NCBI GenBank assembly: GCA_016647705.1
Contig: CM028338.1
Location: 16,389,577 to 16,453,576, forward strand
Reading direction: 5' to 3'
DNA: 64,000 nt
DNA from: Eucommia ulmoides
Lineage: Eukaryota > Streptophyta > Magnoliopsida > Garryales > Eucommiaceae
A program made the position numbers and the translations under genes. The notes under the pieces are model-generated. The model had not been told where the DNA came from and searched no databases. It saw only the letters and a program-made list of their open reading frames with translations. Positions 25,001 through 37,000 of the stretch are shown here, piece after piece (position 1 is the stretch's first letter; each line of letters opens with the position of its first letter).

Positions 25001-28000
25001 ATAGTGAAGTGTAAAGCTGACGGAAACGTGGAGAGATACAAAGCGAGACTCGTAGCAAAAAGGTTTACTCAAACTCATGGTATTGACTACCAAGAGACTT
25101 TTGCTCTCGTTGCTAAGATTAACTCTATCAAAATACTTCTTTCTTTTGCATTTAACTCCAACTGGCCACTTCATCAGTTTGATGTTAAAAATGCCATTTT
25201 GAATGAAGACTTACTAGAAGAAGTATATATGGACCTACCACCTGGATTTGAAGAAAGACTTGGAAGAGGCAAAGTGTGCAAGTTGAAGAAAGCTCTATAT
25301 GGACTGAAGCAATCCCCTAGAGCCTGGTTTGAGCATTTTGGAAATGTTATTAGGAGACATGGTTTCTCACAAAGCCAAGCTGATCATACCTTGTTTTTCA
25401 AACATTCCACCAACGGTAAAGTGGCTATTCTAATAGTATATGTCGATGACATAATCATGACTGGGGATGATTCTCTTGAGATCAGCAACTTGAAGAGGAA
25501 ACTTGAGGCCGAATTTGATATCAAGGACCCGGGAAAGCTAAAGTGCTTCCTCGGAATGGAGTTCACAAGATCCAAGGAGGGAATTTTCATCAACCAATGC
25601 AAATACATTCTTAATTTGCTTAAAGAAACAGGAATGACTGGTTGTAAGGCAATAGATACTCCAACCGAGCCTAATGTGAAATAAAAAGCAGCGGCAGCGA
25701 ATGAAGTTATGGATCGAGAACGTTATCAAAGATTGGTTGGGAGACTAATCTATTGGGCACACACTAGACCTAACATAGCCTTTGCAGTAAGTGTTGTAAG
25801 CCAGTTCATGCATTCACTTGGACCTACTCACTTTGAAGTTGTGTTCAAAATTTTGAGATACCTCAAAAGGACTCCAGGAAAAGGACTTTTGTTCAAAAAT
25901 AGAGGCTATCTTCAGGTAGAGGCCTACACAGATACAGATTGGGCAGGCAATGTAACTGATAAAAGATCCACCTAAGGTTATTGCACCTTTGTAGGGGGGG
26001 AAATCTGGTTAAGTGGAGAAGCAAAAAACAGTGTTGTGGCAAGAAGTAGCGCTGAAGCAGAATTCTGCTCCATGGCACATGGATTTTGTGAAGTGTTATG
26101 GATCAAGAGACTCCTAGAAGAGTTGAAGGTTCCTATACCAATGCCTATTAAAGTCTATTATGACAACAAGGCTACAATTTCTATAGCTCACAATCCAGTT
26201 CTACACGACAGAACAAAGCATGTAGAAGTGGACAAACATTTCATCAAGGAAAAGATAGACAGTTGCATGATATGCAGGTCTTACATACCTACCGCAAGCC
26301 AAGCAGCTAGCATACTTACCAAAGGACTTCCTAAGGTGCAGTACAAGAATTTAGTTAGCAAACTTGCCATGAGTGATATCTTCATGCCAACTTGAGGGGG
26401 AGTGAATAAAGATTTCCTAGAATATTTGTAATTATGTACCATATTTGATTAGGTGCTATATTTAGTTAATTGAGAGATTTGTGGGTTGGGATAGAAATCT
26501 GAGGAATCAGTTTTTATTTTCCTCTTAATTTGGGAGATTAGTTGCCTTTTTTGTTTCCCAGAAGAGACCTATAAATTCTTGTATATCAATACAGAAAATT
26601 ATTCAACCTTTTTCATATTTTATTCTTTGTTTTTACTTATAAAAATATAAAATAAAAAATCATGGCGCTTACACCTTGCCCTGCATAGACTAAAACGCAC
26701 TGCCTTGCGCCTTCTCGTTTAAAACATTGTTTACAACAATATATTATAGTTATTTATGTTCTATAAGTCAAATAATAATAATAATATGTTTTTATTATTA
26801 TAAACAATACATATACATTATACATCTCTGTAAGTCAAATAATAATAATAATATGTTTTTATTATTATAAACGATAAATATACATTATACATACTTTTTA
26901 CTATACGCGCCTCAACTTACTCCTTGTGCCTAGACTTTAGGGAAACCTTCTCCCCTTGTTGTAGCTTAAGCCTTGACAACTAATGGTTCTAATCATTCCA
27001 CATTGCATTAAGATAGGCCCTTCTTAAGAGGTACACACACAAAACAGTATGTCTAGCCCCTTCGACTAATATACTAATTTGGGGACTCTAGGCCGAGTGA
27101 GATTTATGACTCCCTCTCACTTGCAACCTGACTTCTACGTGGAACGATCATGTGATGATCAGAATGACTGGAAGCTCACAATAAACGTAGAAGTCTCCCA
27201 AAAGAACAGTTTGATACCACCCAAACTAAGACCACAAGGCTATAAGTGGAGTAGCCTTTTCAACAACGATGATGTTTTGGGAAGCCTAAGTGTCAGATTT
27301 AACTCCACTAACATATCTCATCCTACAACAATATCAATACAAATAGCAAACATGTAAAGCAGAGGAAAAGACTAGTCGAAACATACTCTGTCAGCGAAAA
27401 TTGACGACATTAAACAAACTCCAAAGCCCAACAAGAAGGATGAAAGAAACAATAGAAAAACATGAGCATCCAAATGGAAAATGGCAATGAGAAAATATCT
27501 ACGAGATGCACGATGGGAACCATAAGGGCAGAATAATAATGCGCAGCATGGAGCATGAGATAAGAAATTTAAAACTCCAGGAAGAGGCAATAAACTTAAA
27601 ATAAGGCACTAACTGGAAGAGAAGAGTATAATATGTGTTAGTCTTATAATTTTTCAATTGTTGGAGCCTCGCAGAAATAAGAAATGCATTTAGTGGCTTT
27701 TTTTTAAGAGAAAATTACCACTAACTACTGTTTTAACTTTGTACTTACCAATAAGGGCCAACTAGTTTATCATAAACTCAAAACTCTCATTATAATCAAT
27801 CTTTGAACTGATTAGTCCCATTTTTAAAAAATCTCAATTGTCAAATTACCGTATTGCCCCTGATGCATTATTAACCTAATAGCTCTTGCTCGCCGTCCAT
27901 TCCCATTCTCCCTGCCTCGTCGTTCATCGCCGCCCGTGCCCACCGATATCGTCGGCCGTCACCGTTCCATTGTCCCATGGTTCATCGTCGTTTTTCTCCG

Positions 28001-31000
28001 CCGTAATCTTTCATTCTCTTCTCAGCCTCGTCGTTCAACCGTCGCCTCCATTGCCGATCTTTTTCCCCTAATTCATCATCGTCCGTCACCTCCGTCTCCG
28101 TCACCGCCTTTGCCGATCGATATCGTCGTCTCCCTTATCAATTAGATCCGATCTTCTTGCATATTTCGCAGGTCATCGAATCATTGATGTAGATTGAGGT
28201 TGATGTATTTCGTTGATTTCTGTTTACATATTTCTATTTATTGCTTATTATTTGTTCCAGATTTTGGTTTTAGGGCTCCATATCTCTGTTCATGCCTAGT
28301 ATTGTTCCAGATTATTGGTTTAGGTTTCCACATTTCTGTTTTTCATATGTTCTATATCTTGAATTTCTACCAAGTAGTCTGATTGTGGAGATACTTTAAT
28401 TTGTTAGGGTTTAACTCCAAATACTTTAATTTGTTGGGATTTTTACCCCCCAAACTGTGGTTTGGGTTCCTTTTTCATAGCTACATTCTGTTCTTGAAAA
28501 TGTACTATATTCGCAGATTTTTGGTTTAGGGTTCTCTCGTCAATCATCTTATTTTTTAGATTTATTAGACAATATTACATTCAACAAGCGTGTGTTATAT
28601 TCAACATGCACATTGTTTAGGATTTTGGGACAAGTTTGTCTATTTCATTAAACACGTCTATTGTTTTGTGACACGTATACTGTTTTGTGATTAGGCTTGT
28701 GGATTTGTTTGGGAACAAAAGTGTCGGAGATCGGCAGATTGTGTGGATGAGTCACAGTGATGAGGCGGTGAAGTTGCCGGATGGGTTTTAAATGGTGGCG
28801 AGGAGTCAGCAGGATTCTGTGGCGGCTGTGCAGAATCGGGAGAGGCGGTTTTTCAGCCCTCAGTATCATCCTGAGGTAATTTTGGCTTGTACTGCTATAT
28901 TTAGTGAAAACAATGGCATTATTGGATATCTATAAACCCTATGCTTGATTTTGTGAATTTGAAAATACGCTTTTGAGTGCTAAATTCACTGCTTTATATG
29001 ACTGTGGATACCTGTTATGTTGTCATTACATCAATGATAAATGTGTGAGCAAAGAAGAGGACTATAGCAATTTGTGTTTAGTCAGTATCCATATCCCATA
29101 TAGTGGTGGGCTTATTAGTAGAGCAATTGAATGAATTTTAAGCTTTTCTACAACGTCAGTCACTGTTATTAGTGACATATTATCTACTTAAGCCTCTTCC
29201 GAAAAGTACATACATGGTTATAGCTCGGGATAACATGCCTTTGTATTAATGTTTTAGCTGAACGACGTGAACTTCTCCATATGTAGTGAAGAGTGAATTT
29301 TGAACGTAGAAATGTGGGGTGGCTTGGCAGTTTGGTTCCTGGATTTTAAAAATAAAAGGATTTTTTTCTTTCTTCTGTTAATGTAACGCTCCCCTTTTCT
29401 TCCAATTTTTTTTTATTTTTTTGGGAACAGAGCATAACTGCATAAATAGATGTTTTTTCTCCAAATCATCAATGATTCTTTGTTGATCATGAGTTCTTTA
29501 AACTTTGTATAGGTCACACATTCACTAGAAGGGATGGATACGTTGCTATATTTTTTTCTTTTTGATGTTTTGTGGAGTCAGTGTTGTATGTAAGTCAGTG
29601 TTGTATGTAAGATCAAACAATATTATATTCAAACACTCATATTGAATGTTGAGAATAGTAGACAGTGTTATATTCAACATGTATATTGTTTTTGAATCTT
29701 GGCAACATTAGACAGTGTTACATTCAACACTCATATTGAATGTTGAAATTTGGCAATTTGTTAGACAGTGTTACATTCAACAAGCACATTGAAATTTGAA
29801 TTTTGACAATATTAGACAGTGATATATTCAACAAACATTTCTGAAAATAATTTTTTGAGAACGGTAGACAGTGTTATATTTAACACGCACATTGAAATTT
29901 GAATTTTGACAATATTACATTTAACACGCATATATTTGAGAATTGTAAATAATGTCACATTCAACACCATATATTTGTTTTTTGAATTTTGAATTCTGGC
30001 AATATCAGAAAGTGGCAATACCAGTTTAGTTCTAATCAATTCAAATTTACGATGTTTTGGATTTAAATTTGATTGAGTTTTTTTCAGTTAAAGTTTTTGG
30101 ATCGATGAGAAGATAGCTCCTATGGTTGGATTCGCTATCTCTCATGTGTAGTTCAGGCAGCGTTACATTCAACATGCATGTAAATATTATTTCGAAACAA
30201 ATTGGTTCAATTAAATTACATTCAACAACATTCTAAAAACTGATTTTGATAATAGTAAACAATTTTTTACATTCAAAACGCATAATGTTTTGAATATTTG
30301 GTAAATTGATTTAATCAGACAGTGTAACATTCAACATTTTAGAAGTGTAATATTTTTTCAATTAGACACTTTGCAATTTGATTTTTGGTAATTTTAGAAG
30401 TGTAACATTCAACACACATATTGAAACAATTAGGTTCAATTGTTGAATTTTCTAAAAATTTGATTTTTGAGATTATTTAGACAATGTTACATTCAACACA
30501 CTGATATTGTTACATTCATTATGCATATTTGTTTTTGAATATGTGACAAGATTAAACAGTGTTACATTCAACACGCATTTGAATTCTAAATTTTGAATTT
30601 TGGAATTATTAGACAGTGTTACATTCAACGCACAGACAATATTACATTCAACACGTATATTTGTTTTTGAACGTGACAAAATCAGACAGTATTACATTCA
30701 ACACGCATTTGAATTTTGGATTTTTGGCAATTTTGGAACGGTTACATTAAACACAAACTAAACCAATGAGGAAGAGGTTCAATTGCTGGAATTACAAAAA
30801 AAAATGATTTTCAGAAAACCCTAAAACATGTATAAACAAAGATTTAGGGAGGAAAGTGTAACATTTCAACATTTTAGAAGTGTAACATTATTTCAATTAG
30901 ACACTTTGCAATTTGATTTTTTGTTAATTTTAGAAGTGTGACATTCAACCCACATTGAAACATTTGGGTTCAATTGTTGAATTTTCTAAAAATTTGATTT

Positions 31001-34000
31001 TGAGATTATTTAGGCAGTGTTACATTCAATACACTGACAATGTTACATTCAACACATATTTATTTTTGAATATGTGACAAGATCAAACAATGTTACATTC
31101 AACACGCATTTGAATTTTAAATTTTGATTTTTGAAATTATTGGACAGTATTACATTCAACACTCACATTGAATGTTGAATTTTGAATTTTGGCAATTTAA
31201 TCGACGTTGTTACATTCAAACAAACGCACTGAAATTTGAATTTTGACAATATTAGATAGTATTACATTCAACAAGCATTTCTGAAAAATGATTTTTTGAG
31301 AATTGTAGACAATGTTACATTCAACATACACATTGTAATTTGAATTTTGACAATATTAATCAATGTTATGTTCAACACGCACGTTGAAATTTAAATTTTG
31401 ACAATAGTAGGCAATGTTACATTCAATAAATATTTCTGAAAATGATATTTAGGAAATATTGACAGTGTTACATTCAACACACATATTGTTTTTGGCAATG
31501 TCAGGGTGCAAAGTGCAATTTGAATTTTTGGTAATTTTAGAAGTGTTACATTTCAATCAGATACTTTGCATTTTGAATTTTTGGCATTTTAGAAGTGTTA
31601 TATTCAACACACACTGAAACAATTGAGTTCAATTGTTGAATATTTTAAACATTTGATTTTTTAGAATATTAGACAGTGTTACATTCAACATGCATGTAAA
31701 TATTATTTCGGAACAAATTGACTCAATTATATTACATTTAACAACATTTCTAAAAATTGATTCTCATAATAGTAGACAATTTTTTACATTCAAAACGCAT
31801 AACGTTTCGAGTATTGGGCGTTGTGAAGGTTTAGAGAGGAAAGCGTAAAAAAAAAAGAAAAAAAGAGTAAATTTTGAATCCAAAACAAAATAAGGGGATA
31901 AAAAATGTAATTAATGTACTGAATTGAAACCCTAGCCTCATGTAATCGGGGACCTTCTTCTCTCTTGCGATTGTGGAGCTTCGACGGTTATCAACGATGA
32001 ATGGCAAAGGTCGAACGACGAAGGCGACGGTTCTCCTTCAATTTATTGCAGTGTGATAAATGCAATTTATTTGTATTCAGTGTGAGGGGTATTTTGGTGA
32101 AGACGAACAGAGAAGAGGACAGCGACATCGACGGCGACGGCAAAGTTGGGCGGCGGCGGCGGCGAACGTCGAGTTGATCGGTGACGCAACAGGTCGGTGG
32201 TGGGGGTGAACTGGACAGGATTTACAAATGAGGATTTTTTGGTGTCAATTATAAATTAGGGTATTTTGGTCAGGAAAATCCAAAAATGAGTTATTGGTGT
32301 AAAAAGAAACAAGTGGGTTTGATTGGTTCCTGGAAACCTAAAAAGGGACCTCCTGGTACGTGCCCCTTTTTTTAATGGGTAAATTACACTTTGCCCCCTG
32401 TAGTATAGGGCCAGAACTTTTTGATACTTAACCGCCATCTACTTTCTCTTAGACTGCAATAGTGACGGAATCTGTTAAAAAATAAAATGATCCAAATACC
32501 CTCTACGGCAACTGATATTTACAATAAGCAATTCTGAGGAAATGCTATTGAAACTCCCAAAATCGTATTTCTATTCCAATTTATTTATTGTTTTATAACT
32601 AAGATGCAATTAAATTAGACAACTTATAATATTTTGATAATTAACTTGATTACCAATACATATACATATATACGAATCAAATAAAATATAAAAAAACATT
32701 AACAAACATAATATTGTTCATTTTTTTTCTTTTCTTTTTTAAAGGGAACTTAATTTAGAATATTAATTAACTTAATTATCAAATAAAAAAATCGAGAAAT
32801 AAAATAAAAATTACAATAATGAGTATTTTTTTTTATTTTTTTTTTTTTCTATTTTTTTCCTTATATTTAAAAAGGAAATTTATTATACAGTCCTTAAAAG
32901 ATATAAAAATTTGATAATGGACCCCCAACTACCATAATAAAATTTTTAGTCCTCGGAGATTCTTAGAAAATAATTCTCTATTCTTTTCTTTATCCATTTT
33001 TTTTCTATTATTTACGTACAATGTCATTTTGTTAAAAATGAAGACGTGAATATTCATATTTTCATTCTGTTATCTTTAACATTTTGATACATTTTAATTC
33101 TGATTTTGTTGTTATGAATCTTCATTGTTCTTTACATGTGAACAAAATCAACAAAGTGCAATCCCGGTAGGAACCTTCACCAAAATCAAAAAACTAAAAA
33201 AAAAACAACAAAAAATAAATTGGTGTGAACATTTCGTCGAACCACATGAACATTCACCCTAACACACCACGAACAACAACTTCAGACATCGAAAACCCCC
33301 TAAGATAAAAAAAAATAAAAAAATAAAAAAAACAAAATCGGCATGAACATTCATCAACCAAGAAAATAACACATTCACCCCGTAAACTAAATCAAACAGA
33401 TCTGAAACCCTATGCGAACATTTACAAAAAAACAAATCAAGAAATGTTGAAGAAACCGACCAACATTCCCTCGATCAATAATAATAAAATAAAATAAAAA
33501 CTTCACAAAAATCAACAAAATCAAACACAGATCTAACAAAATCAGCATGAACATTCGACAAATCACAAATGAACATCCACCAAACCACACAATGGGAATA
33601 AACATTCAAATCTGGATATTTTTCATGAACATTCAAACCAGATCTGGACATTCAGGTGGGAAAAAATCGACTTAAAAATTCACAAATCTGAAAAATTCAC
33701 ATTCACGTGCACAGCAACACAGCGACGAGAGATCTGGAATTTTCCAGACATTCACATGCACGGCGACACAGTGACGGGAGATCTGGAATTTTCCAGATCT
33801 GAAAAAATTCAGATCTGGAATTTTCCAGACCTGAGAGGGAGAAAGAGAGAGAAACTGAGCACAGCGAATCACCACTACCCTCCCGCCACCGCAACAGCGA
33901 ACCGCCTCCCATCGCCGCAATGGCAAACCATTCGCACCTAACATGGAGAGAGACACAGAGCGTGGCTGAGCATCAAATCTGGAACCACCACCGCCCTCCC

Positions 34001-37000
34001 GACGCCACAACGGCAAACCGCCACTGCCCTTCCTTCGCCGCAACAGCGAACCGCCTCCCGTTAGCATAGAAGACGAACAACGGCCATCAATGTTCACATC
34101 CAGATCCATTTTTGAATTCGTCTATGCCCAAGGCCCATCGATGGTGTTGCACCCCTGGTGCAAACCATAAAAAAAAATGTGAAAAATCACGAAGACAAAG
34201 GATAAGAACAGTGAAGACGAAAGGGAACCACGTCTTCGACCTTATTTGGACAGTGAAGTTTTGTTAAGATGAATTGGGCGGCTGAATATGAAAGTGGTGA
34301 GAGAGAGAATGGTTATGAGAGGGTAGAAATTAGGGTTTCATATTTATTCAAGGGCATTGTTGTCTGTTTGTTATTTTTTTTAACTAACAAATGATTAAAT
34401 AATAAGAAATAATGATCAAAGGCTTAAATAATAACTTTTTCGTTTAAAAGGTTAATTGAGGAGGGAGAGAGTCAAATATAGTCTGAACAATAAAAAACCC
34501 TATGTTTATTCCTATTTTCTTTTTCCTATTTTTTTTTCACTATATTTCTATAAGAAAATCCCCTCAAAGCCACTGCCACCAAATCCAAATCCCTTCATCC
34601 AAATCCAAGTCTGTGCCACCACCACAACAAGCTGCCACCAAACACCTCCCCACAAAACCAACCACCGTTAACCGATTGTTGATGAATGGCAATTGATTTT
34701 GACGAAGAGGAACTACCATCTCATCTATTACAAGAAAATTAAACTCACATGCCATCTTCTTATTTTAGATCTGGAAAATGGAAAAAATCAAACCCAAAAC
34801 TTAAATTGCAAGAGAGATTAGGGGAATCCAATTTTAACTTCTTCAAGGCGAGGCAGCGATTTGTGATTTCAATCCACCTAAAGAAGTTGAACTCGATCAA
34901 GGGAGGGGTTTCTTTGTCGATGGAGGTGAAGAAGATCGTGGAAGCTACGAGAAAGAGATCGAAGGAAAGAGAGGTAGCGAATCAATGGTGGCTTTTCTTC
35001 CTCAGTTTCCAATCAAGGAACCCAACCGGAACTAACACAGACCACACCACTACCGCCTATTTTACTCTTCTTCTTCTTCTTCTTCTTCCTCAGCGGTGGA
35101 AATCATATCTGGTGATGGTGGTTATTTTGGAATTTGCAGGGGGTTCAACAATTTACCACAGCGATGTTATTTAGGGTTTAGGGTTTCATAGATCAAATTA
35201 TTTCGTAGATTGGATTTCACTTGAATGTCTAGAGTAGAAGTTTTGGCGGTGGTGATAGTGAGCCTTCTATAGTTCACGGGTTCATTGGGAACACGAAGAG
35301 TAAGAAATGACCAAAAACAATTATACCTTTGTCCCCTAAAGTATGTGTTAATTTCAATTTAATCCTATTAGGGGTAAATGGGTATAGATATAATATTTGG
35401 ATAGGAAGAACAAATTCACACGCCTAATATTTATGTGATTTTCACGTGTTGTTAACTTAGACGGATTTTGTCCATATGCACTTTATGGTAAAGTATAAAG
35501 CGGTTTAAGTGTCAAAATATTTTGTTCATGGGACAAATTACTTCGCACATATAGTGGGGGGCAAAGGGCAATTAACCCTTTTTTATTTTCCTTTCATGCA
35601 TGTGCATGTGTTTGCATCTGTGTTGTCTAATATGCAGAAACTTATGATTTACACGAGCACTTTACCTGAAAACCTCACAAAGACATGGGGTGTCATCTAA
35701 AAACAACTGGTCCACAATAGTTTCTATCATCGCATTTGTAGAGGCTATACATTTCCGAGAAATTTTGTGGCACGCAAGGTTTCCAATTATTCCAAGACTA
35801 ATCTCCTGGAAAAATACCAAAGTGCCATAAATCAGAGACTCCATCACATCAAATTATCATGACAAAATTCTACCAATAAAACCAAAATAGAGTGAATAGA
35901 AGAAATATGTCAACAAGCAAATCAACTTGAAATATAAATTATAATATGCTTACAGTAACACGAGCAGATGTGGAAGCAATTAGACTAGCCAAGAGGACGT
36001 CAAGAATAAGGTTTTGCACCTGTATAGAAATTCAGTCATCGAGTTTATTGGTACATAAGAAATGTTAGTGAGTCAAACAACATAAAACCTCGATTTTGAA
36101 CTAGTTGTGTCCATACATGAGTACTTTGGGCCAATTGGATGCATTAATTTCACTACAAATTGGTGTATTTGAAAGAGAGTTTAGACTACATCACTCAAGA
36201 CATAAGTGACATCAAGATATATTATATTCAGCCTTGAGGAAAAAAAAAATATACATCATGTTAAAGAGGTATTTATGTCTTTCCTGTATTACTTAAGGTT
36301 TCTTGTACAGTATAGGGTTTGTTGTATGATTTCCTAATTTCTATTATAAATAGAGGGAGAGGCTAACAGCCTAACACAATGGTTAAGCCGTCTCATTCTT
36401 TTCCTACTCTTCTTTACTTTAACATGGTATCAAAAACCGGTACATTGGAAAATTAATTTCATAGTTCTGTTCTTCCATTTGTCAATAAATTTTTTTTCCT
36501 GTTCTTTCTCCTTATCTATCGTTTTCCAAAAAAAACTAAATCCGCTGCCACATCCTAAACCCTAGTTGCGCTGACTTAGCAGATCCCACCGACGGCACTA
36601 CGCGGCCCCGATCCTACTTCGCCGCTAGCGTCTTCTATTCCGACGCTAATCAGCATCATCGTTCGTTGTTGCGACGCTCATCGTCGTCGTCGTCAGCATC
36701 AAATTCGTCGTCCACTATTCCGATGCTCACCACCCGTGCTCTGAGCCTCCGACCATCTTCGTTGTCGCTAACATCGTCTTATGTGCTAGCTGACAACGTT
36801 CCACCCTTCGACGGCTCCGACCGGTTCCTTTACCACCACAACAGCATAGTAATCCATCCAAACAGTAACTCCTCTTTTTTTCTATTCGTTCTGTTTTTCT
36901 TTTTTTTCTTTTTTTTCTTTTTTTTTTAACTTTATGTTTTGTTTTTTCCAATGTATGAAAAAAAGGAAAAAAAAATTAAGTTCTACACTTGTTCTTGTTT

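Larger units (their letters stand above)
22790..26605 (+). mobile_element. 5'-truncated Ty1/copia retrotransposon D (different family)
   Basis: Plus strand. Starts after gag: the first recognisable peptide is [19 protein letters not shown] at 22885, the linker behind the zinc knuckle. Then protease, integrase, RT and RNase H follow, ending at 26395 with a polypurine stretch TTGAGGGGGAG and an LTR-like tail. No gag, PBS or 5' LTR was seen, so it is truncated or recombined at the hAT junction. Sequence differs clearly from A, B and C. Confidence 0.85.
28560..31830 (+). repeat. array of TTACATTCAACACGCA-like repeats
   Basis: About 38 imperfect copies of a unit centred on GACAGTGTTACATTCAACAC, spaced roughly 40-100 bp, separated by GAATTTTGACAATATT-like linkers. 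Two copies lie at 28566-28615, before the GMP synthase exons; the rest run from 29607 to 31790. Not a clean tandem satellite; spacing varies. Minus-strand ORFs in the area reflect the repeat. Confidence 0.85.
27710..32366. mobile_element. Mutator-like or chimeric element carrying GMP synthase exons and a repeat array
   Basis: Bounded by weakly matching inverted ends: GTACTTACCAATAAGGGCC and CATTTTTAAAAAATC on the left, CGTACCAGGAGGTCCC and CATTTTTGGATTTTCC in the reverse complement of 32245-32366. Plant Mutator-like elements have such long degenerate ends and often carry gene fragments (Pack-MULEs). GC-rich pieces near 27890-28130 and 31975-32200 add foreign-looking sequence. No transposase and no clear 9-bp duplication were found, so class and ends are tentative. 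Confidence 0.4.
32368..35587. repeat. 9-bp target duplication flanks of Mutator-like element
   Basis: TTTTTTAAT at 32368-32376 and TTTTTTATT at 35579-35587, eight of nine matching. Confidence 0.6.

Noticed and set aside
27079-27357. 92-codon plus-strand frame
   Set aside because: No motif, atypical composition, lies among decayed repeats in an intron of the SAAL1-like gene.
28648-28869. Minus-strand frame of 73 codons
   Set aside because: Shadow of the GMP synthase exon on the other strand.
34749-35174. 141-codon plus-strand frame inside the Mutator-like element
   Set aside because: No recognisable domain, ends in low-complexity Leu run from a CTT repeat, and no supporting neighbour or splice pattern. 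Could be part of a captured gene but not supported.
36666-36929. Ser-rich 87-codon frame before copia C gag
   Set aside because: Lies in the retrotransposon leader and ends in a poly-Phe tract from a poly-T run.
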